DNA of 64,000 nucleotides. Source: Saccharibacillus sacchari DSM 19268 (GTDB lineage: Bacteria; Bacillota; Bacilli; Paenibacillales; Paenibacillaceae). The DNA is taken from the NCBI RefSeq assembly GCF_000585395.1, contig NZ_KK073875.1:4326524-4390523 (forward strand), read 5' to 3'. The position numbers and the translations under genes are program-made. The notes under the pieces were generated by a model. That model was not told where the DNA came from and did not search any database. It saw only the letters and a program-made list of their open reading frames with translations. This document shows positions 1 through 8,893 of this stretch, in pieces; within the stretch, counting starts at the first letter, position 1, and every line of letters begins with the position of its first letter.

Positions 1-32
1 TTTATGGAGAGCGTCTTGCTTTTTGTTTTAAA

Positions 33-197
33 AAAGTTCTGATCGATGAAGCTTTAGCGGAGGGAGAAATTCAGTGAGAAACGCCTTTGAACTCGGAAAA
101 CTTCCACTAAAAATTCTAATCGGTTTTTCCGGGTGAGACAGCGTTCCGAACGAATTTCTCCCGCAGCGCCCCAGCTTCCCCACCGAAACAGGACTTT
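33..197. repeat. Dispersed near-palindromic repeat, copy A
   Basis: An imperfect palindrome of about 165 bp ends 8 bp past the dnaD stop codon. Its tips read AAAGTTCT and AGGACTTT. Its arms carry GCGGAGGGAGAAATTCAG and GAATTTCTCCCGC. The same arms occur at 31243-31423 and, in opposite orientation, at 43264-43440. No open frame fits it. It could be a mobile hairpin element or a structured 3' end of the dnaD transcript. The repeat is seen directly; its role is unknown. Confidence 0.7.
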
Positions 198-204
198 CCA
201 CGGT

Positions 205-885
205 TTATCGTTGTCCGCGGAACTTTTGGGAATACGCACGGACGTCTTCGGGCGTACGAACGCGGTTGCGGCTCCATTCGAGCAGGATGCGGTCGATGTA
301 GCGGAAATGCAGTTTGCCTGCGAATACCGCTTCTTTTAGAGCCAAAAGAATCAGCTCCTCGGGATATCGATCCTGGTCGATCCAGACGGAGATCGTTTCG
401 CATTCCATCGGAGACAGCGGACGGGCGAATTCTTGTTCGAAAATGCGGAACAAATTATCGACCGTCTCCGCCTCTTCTTCGGGAACGACCGGGCGTTCGG
501 TGCGCCGCTGGTTGCGTCGCTCTTCGGCCAGGCAGCCGGCAATGCGTTCGTAGAGTCCAGCCAGATTGTAACGTTCGTAGCGAATGCCGGATGGCGTGTC
601 CTCGTCTTCATGGATGGCCAAGAAACCTTCCTTGATCAGACGTTGAAGCTTACCGGCGAGTTCGCCCGTTGCAAGTCCGGTGCGTTCTTCCAATTCTTCG
701 AGCGTTGGGAAGTCATTCAACTCGGCTTGGCGGAAGCCGATAAGCTGAATCAGCAGCATCGTCTCTTCCAAGCTAAGGTCCATCTTGCGGTAAAAACGCA
801 GCAGGGCGTGAGGAATATGAACCTGCGGCGATTCCATCGCATGGGAGACTCCCATGGCCCAGGTTTTCCAGGCTTCGTCATTCAC
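205..885 (-). CDS. dnaD: DnaD-family replication initiation protein
   Basis: A 226-residue protein of the DnaD family, which helps load the replicative helicase during replication initiation and restart at the chromosome. The N-terminal half is winged-helix-like (helical segment, then LEELEERTGLATGEL). The C-terminal DnaD/DnaB domain is recognisable by its acidic and aromatic pattern near LRFYRKM and the region ending YIDRILLEWSRN. I chose the GTG at 885 because AGGAGG lies 8 bases upstream; in-frame sequence continues further but has no better site. It lies just after asnS, as in Bacillus. Copy A of a palindromic repeat starts right after its stop codon. Confidence 0.9.
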   Translation of the reverse strand: MNDEAWKTWAMGVSHAMESPQVHIPHALLRFYRKMDLSLEETMLLIQLIGFRQAELNDFPTLEELEERTGLATGELAGKLQRLIKEGFLAIHEDEDTPSGIRYERYNLAGLYERIAGCLAEERRNQRRTERPVVPEEEAETVDNLFRIFEQEFARPLSPMECETISVWIDQDRYPEELILLALKEAVFAGKLHFRYIDRILLEWSRNRVRTPEDVRAYSQKFRGQR

Positions 886-942
886 CCGCTTGTTCCTCCT
901 TCCGCCTGCTTGATCTACTCTTCGCAGCATGCGTAAAGCGCC

Positions 943-2238
943 TTACGGATAGAGACGGTACAACATGCGCGGGAACGGAATCGTCTCGCGAACGTGGTCG
1001 AGGCCGCAGATCCAAGCAACGGTACGCTCCAAGCCCAGGCCGAAGCCGGAGTGCGGAACCGAACCGTATTTACGCAGGTCCATATACCATTTGTAAGCGT
1101 CGGACGTCAGGTTATGCTCGGCAAAACGCTCTTCCATCAGTTGCGGATCGTCGATACGCTGCGATCCGCCGATGATTTCGCCGTAACCTTCCGGCGCGAT
1201 CATGTCTGCGCACAATACGACTTCCGGACGATTCGGATCCGGCTTCATGTAGAAGGCCTTGATCTCTGCCGGATAATGCGTAATGAAGACCGGCTTATCG
1301 TAGTGGTTCGCGATTGCCGTCTCGTGCGGCGCGCCGAAGTCTTCGCCCCAAGGCACTTCGAAGCCATTGTTGTTCAGGAACTCAATCGCTTCATCGTACG
1401 TGATCCGCGGGAACGAACCGGTGATTTGTTCCAGCTTGGTCACGTCGCGTTCCAGCGTTTCCAGCTCCGCTTTGCAGTTCGTCAGAACGGACTGTACGAC
1501 ATGGCTTACGAATTGCTCTTGGATTTCCAGGCTCTCTTCCAAGTCCACGAAGGCCATTTCCGGCTCGATCATCCAGAACTCGATGAGGTGACGACGAGTT
1601 TTGGATTTTTCGGCGCGGAAAGTCGGTCCGAACGAATAGACTTTTCCGAGTGCCATGGCAGCAGCTTCCATATAAAGCTGTCCGCTTTGCGTCAGATAAG
1701 CATCTTCGTCGAAGTATTTGATATGGAACAATTCCGTTGTGCCTTCTGCCGAAGACGGCGTCAGGATCGGAGGATCCATCAAAGTAAAGCCTCTTGTGTC
1801 GAAGAATTCACGAACGGCGCGCACGATTTGCGCGCGCACGATCATGACCGCACGTTGCTTCGTCGAACGCAACCACAAGTGGCGGTGATCCATCAGGAAA
1901 TCTACGCCGTGCTCCTTCGGCGTGATCGGATAATCTTCCGTGATATGCAGCACTTCGATCCCGGTTACCGTCATTTCAAAGCCGGATTTGCTGCGTGGCT
2001 CCTCACGGATGATGCCCGTCACGTAGAGCGAGCTTTCCTGAGTCAAGCTCTTCGCGTCGTTCCAGATTTCTTCCGAAACTTCGCTTTTTACAACGACCCC
2101 TTGGATATACCCGGTGCCGTCGCGCAGTTGCAAGAACTGAATTTTGCCGCTCGAACGTTTATTGTTTACCCAGCAGCCGATTCTAACGGTCTCGCCGACG
2201 TGGGCGCTAACGCCGCGAATGTCTGTTTTGGTGGACAT
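943..2238 (-). CDS. asnS: Asparagine--tRNA ligase
   Basis: A class IIb aminoacyl-tRNA synthetase of 431 residues that charges tRNA-Asn in the cytoplasm. The N-terminal OB-fold anticodon-binding domain (about residues 10-110) is followed by the class II core. Motif 2 is seen around [17 protein letters not shown] and motif 3 in [12 protein letters not shown] near the C-terminus. The length is normal for the family. The sequence reads AGGAGAGGAATG(ACTTCC)ATG; the second ATG, at 2238, has the better spacing, but the ATG at 2247 is possible and adds three residues. The aspB gene that usually precedes asnS in Bacillus is not here; ackA lies upstream instead. Confidence 0.95.
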   Translation of the reverse strand: MSTKTDIRGVSAHVGETVRIGCWVNNKRSSGKIQFLQLRDGTGYIQGVVVKSEVSEEIWNDAKSLTQESSLYVTGIIREEPRSKSGFEMTVTGIEVLHITEDYPITPKEHGVDFLMDHRHLWLRSTKQRAVMIVRAQIVRAVREFFDTRGFTLMDPPILTPSSAEGTTELFHIKYFDEDAYLTQSGQLYMEAAAMALGKVYSFGPTFRAEKSKTRRHLIEFWMIEPEMAFVDLEESLEIQEQFVSHVVQSVLTNCKAELETLERDVTKLEQITGSFPRITYDEAIEFLNNNGFEVPWGEDFGAPHETAIANHYDKPVFITHYPAEIKAFYMKPDPNRPEVVLCADMIAPEGYGEIIGGSQRIDDPQLMEERFAEHNLTSDAYKWYMDLRKYGSVPHSGFGLGLERTVAWICGLDHVRETIPFPRMLYRLYP

Positions 2239-2261
2239 GGAAGTCATTCCTCTCCTATATG

Positions 2262-3470
2262 TTAAGCATTGCTCTCTTCTACGATACGGAACGTATCGCG
2301 GGCGATCACAAGCTCTTCGTTCGTCGGAACGACCAGTACTTCCACTTTCGAATTCGGAGTGGAGATACGACGCGGGTCGCCGGAACGGATTTTATTCAAC
2401 TCTTCGTCGATCTCGATGCCGAGGTACGACAGGTTGTCGCAGACTGCTTTACGCACGATCGCCGAATTCTCGCCCACGCCTGCGGTGAAAATCAGCACAT
2501 CAACGCCGTTCATTGCAGCTGCATACGAACCGATATACTTGCGCAAACGGTATTCGTACATTTCAAAAGCCAGCGTCGCGTTTGCTTCGCCTTTTTCCCA
2601 ACCGTCCGTGATGTCGCGCATGTCGCTGCTGACACCCGAGATTGCCAGCAACCCGCTGTGTTTGTTGAGCATGGAGTTCACTTCGCTTACGCTCAGCTCT
2701 TCCTTGTTCATGACGTAAGGCACGATTGCAGGATCGAGATCGCCGGAACGCGTGCCCATCATCAGACCTTCAAGCGGAGTCATGCCCATCGACGTATCGA
2801 CGGAAACGCCGCCCTGAATCGCGGTCAAGCTGCCGCCGTTACCGATATGAGCCGTGATGATCTTCAGATCTTCGATCGGTTTGTTCAGGAACTCGGCTGC
2901 CGCAAGGCTTACGTAGTAGTGCGATGTGCCGTGGAAACCGTAGCGACGCACTTTGTATTTGCTGTACAGGACGCGCGGAATGGCGTACAGGTACGCTTTT
3001 TCCGGCATCGTTTGGTGGAACGCGGTGTCGAATACGACAACCTGCGGTACGCCCGGCATATTGATTTCCGAAGCTTCGATCCCCATGACGGCCGCAGGGT
3101 TGTGCAGCGGAGCCAAGTCGATCAGCGCGCGGATGTTCTTCTTCGCTTCTTTGTCCACGAGCGCGGATTCATTGAAGAATTCGCCGCCGTGCACGACGCG
3201 GTGCCCGATCGCATTGATCTCGTCGACGCTCGACAATACGCCGTGCACGCCGTCCGTCAATTTGTCGATGACTTTGCGGATTGCCGTATTGTGTTCAAGG
3301 ATTTCGCTGACTTCCACGACTTCGTCCTTGCCTGTCGGCTTGTGCGTCAGAATGGAAGAGTCCATCCCGATCCGTTCCACCAGACCTTTGGCCAAAACCG
3401 ATTCATCCGTCATATCGTACAGTTGGTATTTAAGCGAGGAACTCCCCGAGTTGATTACGAGTACTTTCAC
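2262..3470 (-). CDS. ackA: Acetate kinase
   Basis: A 402-residue acetate kinase, converting acetyl phosphate and ADP to acetate and ATP in overflow metabolism and fermentation. The family signature [13 protein letters not shown] is at the N-terminus, with VVHGGE and [10 protein letters not shown] further on and the nucleotide-binding AHIGNGGS segment near the middle. Length matches the family. Its start overlaps the stop of the upstream 3-hydroxyacyl-CoA dehydrogenase gene by 4 bp, so the two are translated together. That pairing suggests a shared role in acyl-CoA or fermentation metabolism. No clear catabolite-response element was seen upstream. Confidence 0.97.
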   Translation of the reverse strand: MKVLVINSGSSSLKYQLYDMTDESVLAKGLVERIGMDSSILTHKPTGKDEVVEVSEILEHNTAIRKVIDKLTDGVHGVLSSVDEINAIGHRVVHGGEFFNESALVDKEAKKNIRALIDLAPLHNPAAVMGIEASEINMPGVPQVVVFDTAFHQTMPEKAYLYAIPRVLYSKYKVRRYGFHGTSHYYVSLAAAEFLNKPIEDLKIITAHIGNGGSLTAIQGGVSVDTSMGMTPLEGLMMGTRSGDLDPAIVPYVMNKEELSVSEVNSMLNKHSGLLAISGVSSDMRDITDGWEKGEANATLAFEMYEYRLRKYIGSYAAAMNGVDVLIFTAGVGENSAIVRKAVCDNLSYLGIEIDEELNKIRSGDPRRISTPNSKVEVLVVPTNEELVIARDTFRIVEESNA

Positions 3471-4339
3471 AGTCTGTCACCATCCTTGTCGTACTTGAAG
3501 AAACCTTCGCCGGTCTTCGTGCCGAGATGCCCTGCGCGCACCATCTTTTTCAGGATAATCGCCGGACGGTACTTCAGATCACCGTATTCGCGGAACATGC
3601 CGTCGAGTGCTGCAAGCACCGAATCCAGGCCGAAACGGTCGCACATCTCGAGAGGTCCGCGGTTGAATTGGTAACCGATGCGCATTGCATCGTCGATATC
3701 TTCAGCAGAAGCTACGCCTTCTTCAAGCACATGCAAAGCTTCGTTGATCAACGTACAGATCAGGCGAGTCGAAACAAAGCCCGGAGATTCGTAAACGGTC
3801 ACGCCTTTTTTCTCCAGCGTTTCCTCTACGAAGTTCTTGGTCGCTTCGAATGTCGCATCCGATGTTTTCAATCCGCGGATCAATTCAACCAGGTTGATCG
3901 AAGCTACAGGATAAATAAAGTGCATGCCAATAACGCGTTCCGGATGGAGCGTGGAACTGCCGATTTCGGTCAGGCTCAGCGCGGACGTGTTACTCGCCAA
4001 CGTAATATGGCTCGGGCACACTTGGTCCAACTGGGCGAATACCGCTTTTTTCGCTTCCAGATCTTCCGAGATCGTTTCGATGACCAAATCGCAAGAACCA
4101 AGTTCCGCAAAATGGGTTACTTTCGAAATTCTCGACAGTGTAAGCTTTTTCTCTGCCGGGGTAATGCCCCATTTTTCAAGCTTTTTGTCCAGGCTTGTTT
4201 CAATCATGCCGTACGAATAGTCCAGCTTCTCGTTATTTTTCTCTACGAGCAGGACATCAAGGCCTCTGGAGGCAAGCATCTCTGCGATGCCTTGTCCCAT
4301 GACCCCTCCGCCGACGACGCCTATTTTTTTAAAATTCAT
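3467..4339 (-). CDS. 3-hydroxyacyl-CoA dehydrogenase (3-hydroxybutyryl-CoA type)
   Basis: A 290-residue NAD-dependent dehydrogenase of the short, single-function 3-hydroxyacyl-CoA dehydrogenase family (Hbd/MmgB). The Rossmann motif GGGVMGQGIAE is at residues 10-20. The conserved IETISEDLEAKK segment and the catalytic region GMHFIYPV (His in place) follow. The C-terminal dimerisation domain has NRGPLEMCDRFGLD and ends LGTKTGEGFFKY. It probably interconverts acetoacetyl-CoA and 3-hydroxybutyryl-CoA. It is first in an operon with ackA, which overlaps it by 4 bp. No thiolase or crotonase lies nearby, so the pathway is not settled here. Confidence 0.9.
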   Translation of the reverse strand: MNFKKIGVVGGGVMGQGIAEMLASRGLDVLLVEKNNEKLDYSYGMIETSLDKKLEKWGITPAEKKLTLSRISKVTHFAELGSCDLVIETISEDLEAKKAVFAQLDQVCPSHITLASNTSALSLTEIGSSTLHPERVIGMHFIYPVASINLVELIRGLKTSDATFEATKNFVEETLEKKGVTVYESPGFVSTRLICTLINEALHVLEEGVASAEDIDDAMRIGYQFNRGPLEMCDRFGLDSVLAALDGMFREYGDLKYRPAIILKKMVRAGHLGTKTGEGFFKYDKDGDRL

Positions 4340-4423
4340 CTCTAGTATTCATCCTTTCTGGTCTCTCCTGCAAGATTGTCCACTCCTACAGCCGACATGA
4401 GCGTCTTGCATTCCCAACATCTA

Positions 4424-4452
4424 ATCATATCTTAGCATAACCGAAATGTAAA
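4424..4452 (-). promoter_or_regulatory. Sigma-A-type promoter for the hbd-ackA operon
   Basis: On the minus strand TTTACA and TATGAT are separated by exactly 17 bases, about 85 bp upstream of the dehydrogenase start. This is the only good promoter between the LysR gene and this operon. Confidence 0.55.
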
Positions 4453-4547
4453 AAAGAAATTGCAGCTTAAAAATATTCGGAAATGCAAAGAAATTATAAC
4501 AAGAATTTAAATGGGCATTGTCGACCGTACGCGGACATACTCTTCTA

Positions 4548-5486
4548 TCATACCTCCGAAATACGCGTCGTTGAGGAACGACTTTCGGAAGTTTTGTGAG
4601 CATTGCGAATCAGCTGCGTCAATGTGTCCAAACCGGGACTTCGATAACGGCTTTTTCCGTTTTGCAGGAGTCCGATCGGAATTTTGGGATCTTCGAGCGC
4701 GAAAGGCATGTATCGCATATTTGCCGGCAAGGCAGTAGATGTCAAGACCGCACCGATTCCTTGAAGCGCGCTCGCCGCGTTCGGGATCGATGATAAACGG
4801 CTGACCGTATAACTGAAAGGCTTGGTCGCGTAAGTCGCGAAAACTTGTTCAAGCCGCAAATGATATAAACACTGTTCGCCGCCCGTAACAAGCGGATATC
4901 GATAAAAGTCTTCCAAGGCGAGGCTGTCTTTTTCGGCAAGCGCGTGCTTCTTATCGACCGCGAATACAATCTCTTCGTCGTACAACGGATCAAAAAAAGC
5001 ATCTCCCATACTTCTCGGTTGACCGCATAAAGCCAATTGCAGCTCTCCATCATGCAGCGCACGAGCCAAATGCTCGCTGGAATCGATCGTGACCGAACAT
5101 TCGATGCCCGGTTTTTCGTTTCGAAAAGCAGCAAGCAGATCTCCCAACCTATTTTCCGCAACAGGTTCGATCACGCCAAAAGATAAAGTGCCGCGTTCTT
5201 CGCCGCCGAGCTCCGCAGCCAGGCCGCGAACATATTCCCAGTGACGAATCAACCCGTCCGCCTCCGCCGCATATAAACGTCCGGCTTCCGTAAGCTCCGC
5301 TTCCCAGCCTCGCTTGAACAGCGCAAATCCCAATTCTTTTTCCAACCGTTGAATTTGAGAAGTTACCGTCGACTGTGCGTAATGCAACTTTTCCGCCGCC
5401 TTGGCAAATGTCCCATGCTCGATTACCGCGCGAAAGGCGATAAGTTCTTTTAAGCCCAATCCAATAATCTCCATTTCTTTTTTCAT
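4548..5486 (-). CDS. LysR-family transcriptional regulator
   Basis: A LysR-type activator/repressor. The N-terminal helix-turn-helix (AFRAVIEHGTFAKAAEKL, then AQSTVTSQIQRLE) is typical, followed by the periplasmic-binding-protein-like effector domain (from about residue 95). The first ATG (5486) has no good ribosome site; a TTG at 5459 has GGAG 9 bases upstream and would give the classical short LysR N-terminus, so the true start may be there. It is divergent from the tautomerase/CMD gene, the usual layout for a LysR regulator and its target. The AT-rich 107-bp gap holds TTATT...AATAA, a possible operator half-site pair. The effector is unknown. Confidence 0.88.
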   Translation of the reverse strand: MKKEMEIIGLGLKELIAFRAVIEHGTFAKAAEKLHYAQSTVTSQIQRLEKELGFALFKRGWEAELTEAGRLYAAEADGLIRHWEYVRGLAAELGGEERGTLSFGVIEPVAENRLGDLLAAFRNEKPGIECSVTIDSSEHLARALHDGELQLALCGQPRSMGDAFFDPLYDEEIVFAVDKKHALAEKDSLALEDFYRYPLVTGGEQCLYHLRLEQVFATYATKPFSYTVSRLSSIPNAASALQGIGAVLTSTALPANMRYMPFALEDPKIPIGLLQNGKSRYRSPGLDTLTQLIRNAHKTSESRSSTTRISEV

Positions 5487-5593
5487 TTTTTTGATTCTTA
5501 TTATCTATTATATGAATAAACGTTTTGCAGATACAATAGGTGCATCCCGTACCTTTAACATTGATCAGGTACCCACGAAAAGGAGTGACGATT

Positions 5594-6346
5594 TTGCCTT
5601 TTGTCCGAACCAGCTACTCGCGAAACTATCATGATGCGACCCGTCTCCGACTCTGCGCCGAAACGCTTCTGGAATCGTTGATCGAACACTTCCGAATTCC
5701 GCCCGACGATTTTTTTCACGTTTTTCACGCGATCGAGCCTGACGAATTTTTCTTCAGCCCCGGCTATCTGTCGGTCGAACGAAGCGAAGCGCTTTTGTAT
5801 ATCGAGATTACGCTTGCTTGCGGACGAAGTTCGGAGCAAAAACAAGCTTTCTATCAGGATGCAGCCGATCGTTTGGCCTTGCGCTGCAATATACGCCGGG
5901 AAGACGTATTTATCGTACTGTCGGAAACGCAGCTGGAAAACTGGTCATTCGGGCTCGGACTCGCCCAGATGATCGAAACGCCGCCGGCTTGGCTCCGATC
6001 AGCGCAAGACGGAGAATCCGCATGCGCCTCCGCCTTGACTGATTCAGCCGGAGCTGATTACGCTCGCGTGTCACCGTCCTTTGCCGAAAATACGCGTACC
6101 TTGTTGTTCGGGGAAATCTGGAAAGATCCGGCGTTGTCTCCTCGCGAACGAAGTCTCGTCACGCTTGCGGCTCTCGTCTCGGAAGGCGCCTCGGAGCAGA
6201 TTCCGTTTCATATCCGACTCGCGCAAGCCCACGGTCTAACGCAAATGGAGTTGTCGGCAGCTTTCTCCCACTTGGCGTTTTATGCGGGATGGCCTCGGGC
6301 CGCTTCGGCTTTAAAGCTGCTTGACGGTATCGAACGCGATCAGTGA
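5594..6346 (+). CDS. Tautomerase-carboxymuconolactone decarboxylase fusion protein
   Basis: A 250-residue two-domain protein. The N-terminal part (about 1-125) matches the Tautomerase_2 type of the 4-oxalocrotonate tautomerase superfamily, including GYLSVERSEALLYIEITL and ENWSFG. The C-terminal part (about 165-245) is a carboxymuconolactone decarboxylase/AhpD-like fold (SPRERSLVTLAALVSEG, then HLAFYAGWP) without the CxxC redox pair. I placed the start at the TTG at 5594: AAGGAG lies 7 bases upstream and residue 2 is proline, which becomes the catalytic N-terminal proline once methionine is removed. An ATG at 5540 would bury that proline. It is divergent from a LysR gene, its probable regulator. 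The substrate is unknown; an aromatic or unsaturated keto acid is possible. Confidence 0.85.
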   Translation: MPFVRTSYSRNYHDATRLRLCAETLLESLIEHFRIPPDDFFHVFHAIEPDEFFFSPGYLSVERSEALLYIEITLACGRSSEQKQAFYQDAADRLALRCNIRREDVFIVLSETQLENWSFGLGLAQMIETPPAWLRSAQDGESACASALTDSAGADYARVSPSFAENTRTLLFGEIWKDPALSPRERSLVTLAALVSEGASEQIPFHIRLAQAHGLTQMELSAAFSHLAFYAGWPRAASALKLLDGIERDQ

Positions 6347-6367
6347 TATCTGCTTCCGGTCTTTTTC

Positions 6368-6419
6368 GAATCAAAAAAAACCGACTTTAGCTTTCGGCTA
6401 AAGTCGGTTTTTTTGATTC
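6368..6419. terminator. Bidirectional intrinsic terminator
   Basis: A perfect hairpin (ACCGACTTTAGC, loop TTTCG, GCTAAAGTCGGT) is flanked by a run of A on the left and T on the right. It serves the convergent tautomerase/CMD gene and the FtsH-like gene. Confidence 0.92.
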
Positions 6420-6436
6420 GATCTTTATGCGTGAGT

Positions 6437-7939
6437 TCAAGCAGGAAGCTGCGCCAACTCACGGAACTGAGCTCGGAATTGTTCGCCCGAAAGAACCTCT
6501 TCGTGCATCAGAATATCCAGCGAGCCTTCGAATACTTTCCGGTACCGATCCAGTTCTTTTCGCGTAGATTCGGTCAAGGCACGCAAAATCTTATCATTGT
6601 GTTTCATTAATTCTTCCTGGGTCAACATCTTCAGGCTGACGATTCCAAGATCCGTCAGACCGGATACGATCATGTTTTCGACCAGATCCAATGCCTGTTC
6701 AAAATCGCCTCGCGAACCCGTGCTGCGGCCGCCGTAATAAATTTCTTCCGCGGCCGATCCTGCCAGTGCAATCATGATCTGTTCTTCCAAGAACTGCTTG
6801 GTATACAGATACTGTTCTTTTTGAGGATTATGACGCACATAACCCAATGCTTGTCCGCGAGGGCTTAACGCAACCTGACTGACGCTGCCCGGGCGCAGCA
6901 ACTCAGCCATGATGGCATGTCCAAGCTCATGAATCGCCACGCGGCGTTTTTCTTCCGCGCTCGTCTCGCGATCCGTTCTCTCGCCCAGCATGACTTTGTC
7001 AATCGCGCGCGACAAATGCCGTTGATCGATCACGGCTTCTTTATCACGCATCGCATAGATTGCCGCTTCGTTCATCACGCTTTCGAGCTGTGCGCCGGAG
7101 AACCCATAAGCTTCCTCTGCGATGCGGTCCAGATCGGCATCCGACGATACCGGACGGCTTTTGGCATGCAGCTCCAAAATATGCTTGCGCCCTTTTTTAT
7201 CCGGCAAATCAACCTGAATATGACGGTCGAAACGACCGGGGCGAAGCAGCGCGGCATCCAGCATTTCTTTGCGGTTCGTTGCCGCAATAACCAAAATGCG
7301 CGGCTCCTCGTTGTTGTAGATGCCGTCCATTTCGGTCAGCAACTGGTTCAGCGTCTGATCATACTCGCGCTGCTGCCCGCCTTCGCGCTTCCCGCCGATT
7401 ACGTCGATCTCATCGATGAAAATAATGGCGCTTTGCTTTTTTTCCTGCGCCGCGCGGGTACGGGCATCCTTGAACAAATCACGGATGCGTCCCGCCCCCA
7501 CGCCTACGTACATTTCAACGAAATCGCTGCCCGAAGCGGCAACGAAGACCGAGTCCGTATAATGGGCCGCGGCTTTCGCCATCAGCGTCTTTCCCGTTCC
7601 CGGAGGGCCCGTCAACAAAATGCCCTTCAGCGGGCGAATGCCGAGCTTTTTGATTTCTTCATGCTTGATCAAAAAGTCCAAAGCTTCGCGCAGCTCTTGC
7701 TTGGAGTTGTCTTGTCCGCCGATCTGTTCGAACGTGAACTTTTCGGGCTTTTGCTTTTTTCGCTTGCGATCCTGCGCCGCGCCGACGGCCAAACCGCCGC
7801 GCATTTGAAAAATCGCGAAGATTCCGACGCCGATAAGCGCCATCACGGCAAAAGGCATGATATTGACTCCGATAAGGCCAAGGAAAATGATAAGCGCGGC
7901 CGTAAAACCGATTAGAATTTCCATTGTCCATTTAGGCAT
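6437..7939 (-). CDS. FtsH-like membrane AAA+ zinc metalloprotease (second, short paralogue type)
   Basis: A 500-residue FtsH-like ATP-dependent protease. Two closely spaced N-terminal membrane segments (about 8-25 and 28-45) replace the usual periplasmic FtsH domain. The AAA module has Walker A GPPGTGKT, Walker B IIFIDEID and an arginine-finger region ending LLRPGRFDRHI. The protease domain keeps the zinc motif HELGH and the third-ligand region STGSRGDFEQA, so it should be active. It is about 100-150 residues shorter than housekeeping FtsH, which normally sits near hpt/tilS, so this is probably an accessory paralogue. It overlaps the upstream membrane-protein gene by 8 bp, which suggests a partner or adaptor. 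Substrates are unknown. Confidence 0.88.
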   Translation of the reverse strand: MPKWTMEILIGFTAALIIFLGLIGVNIMPFAVMALIGVGIFAIFQMRGGLAVGAAQDRKRKKQKPEKFTFEQIGGQDNSKQELREALDFLIKHEEIKKLGIRPLKGILLTGPPGTGKTLMAKAAAHYTDSVFVAASGSDFVEMYVGVGAGRIRDLFKDARTRAAQEKKQSAIIFIDEIDVIGGKREGGQQREYDQTLNQLLTEMDGIYNNEEPRILVIAATNRKEMLDAALLRPGRFDRHIQVDLPDKKGRKHILELHAKSRPVSSDADLDRIAEEAYGFSGAQLESVMNEAAIYAMRDKEAVIDQRHLSRAIDKVMLGERTDRETSAEEKRRVAIHELGHAIMAELLRPGSVSQVALSPRGQALGYVRHNPQKEQYLYTKQFLEEQIMIALAGSAAEEIYYGGRSTGSRGDFEQALDLVENMIVSGLTDLGIVSLKMLTQEELMKHNDKILRALTESTRKELDRYRKVFEGSLDILMHEEVLSGEQFRAQFRELAQLPA

Positions 7940-8477
7940 TCGATTGTCCCCCTGTTCCGGTCGCCGCGGCCAGCGGCAGAATGATATATTTGTTGGCCTT
8001 CTTGTCCGACGCGGAACTTAAGGCAACATACACGTAGCGGTCATCCATATCGCTGGAAATGGTGTATCCGTTATTTTCGCTTTGAATTTCGGCCAAAGTG
8101 TCGGGAATCATCGTATAACGTTTATTGGCCATCGCTTCGGCAACCGAGAACGAAGCCTGCTTCCAAAGCTGTTCGATCTCCGGCGTCGAGTGGTCGGCAA
8201 TATCCAACTTGATCGAACGGCCTTCGAGCAAAGAGCCTTGTTCTTTGCGAAGCTGGGCGATCATTCCGCGCAAATCAACATTCGATTCCAGATCAAGTTT
8301 CAATACGGCCTGCTTCTGGGTAATATGAGCTTGGGCGCTGGTAACACCCGGATATTTCGCGAGCATCTGTTCCACGGGACGCTCAAGAGCAGTTTGACGA
8401 TACATGAACCATCCTCCGAGCAGAAGAATGAGCGATAATGCGGCAGTAACGACAATAGGCAACACGCGAATTTTCAA
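7932..8477 (-). CDS. Single-pass membrane protein, partner of the FtsH-like protease
   Basis: A 181-residue protein with one N-terminal membrane helix (about residues 5-22, hydrophobic IVVTAALSLILLLGGWF) and a soluble domain likely outside the membrane. I recognise no family. I chose the TTG at 8477, with AGAGGAG 9-10 bases upstream, because it puts the helix at the very N-terminus; the upstream open frame has no site. It is the first gene of a two-gene operon with the FtsH-like protease (8-bp overlap). By analogy with HflKC or other FtsH modulators it could steer the protease, but that is inference from context only. Confidence 0.75.
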   Translation of the reverse strand: MKIRVLPIVVTAALSLILLLGGWFMYRQTALERPVEQMLAKYPGVTSAQAHITQKQAVLKLDLESNVDLRGMIAQLRKEQGSLLEGRSIKLDIADHSTPEIEQLWKQASFSVAEAMANKRYTMIPDTLAEIQSENNGYTISSDMDDRYVYVALSSASDKKANKYIILPLAAATGTGGQSNA

Positions 8478-8651
8478 TGGGCATTTCTCCTCTTCTTGCT
8501 GTATGTGTAAGCATGGGGCAGAGCAGAGTCCAACATCCATCAGTTTTTCCGGCATTTTTGCGAAAAAATGCTTTTTCGGCGTTTCTTTAACTATCTAAAT
8601 CAAACCGTCGTTTTCCTTCTTTTATCCAAATTTAAACCTTTGTTGAGAATA

Positions 8652-8660
8652 AGTATATCA
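8652..8660 (-). promoter_or_regulatory. Extended -10 promoter element
   Basis: TGATATACT on the minus strand fits a TGn-extended -10 box. It lies about 175 bp upstream of the first gene of the FtsH-like operon. There is no good -35 box. Confidence 0.4.
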
Positions 8661-8724
8661 CACCGTTTTCTCATTTTCTAATTCACGATTCTTTCCTGAA
8701 TGCTTGCTCGGCACGGTTTTGACC

Positions 8725-8756
8725 AAAAAAAACGTTCTTGCGCGAACAAGAACGTT
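8725..8756 (-). terminator. Intrinsic terminator (second hairpin after ypmB)
   Basis: AACGTTCTTG pairs with CAAGAACGTT around a short loop, followed on the minus strand by eight T. It lies about 100 bp past the first ypmB terminator, so it is either a back-up or ends a separate short transcript. Confidence 0.8.
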
Positions 8757-8825
8757 TTCAAGCAAGCCTGCAAAAATGAGCCAAATAACAACAGTGTCCT
8801 ACAAAGATTCAGCCGTGCGTATACC

Positions 8826-8859
8826 AAAAAGCCTTCCCCTCGCGGGAAAGGCTTTTTTT
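8826..8859. terminator. Intrinsic terminator of ypmB
   Basis: A GC-rich hairpin, AAAAGCCTT..CCC against GGGAAAGGCTTTT, has A and T runs on both sides. It lies just 3' of the ypmB gene. Confidence 0.85.
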
Positions 8860-8893
8860 ATCCGAATATTCGGTCACGAGACGGAAATACTTC

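Larger units (their letters stand above)
8478..8893. other. Intergenic region with promoter and two terminators
   Basis: This 416-bp stretch holds an extended -10 element on the minus strand (8652-8660, TGATATACT), likely driving the FtsH-like pair. It also has two hairpins that end in T runs on the minus strand, at 8725-8756 and 8826-8859. Short frames across it overlap the hairpins and have no ribosome sites, so I see no gene. Confidence 0.6.

Noticed and set aside
994..2265. Long plus-strand open frame opposite asnS
   Set aside because: It mirrors the asnS codons, has no ribosome site and no recognisable domain. The same holds for the long frames opposite ackA, dinG, hisC-trpA and rpsA.
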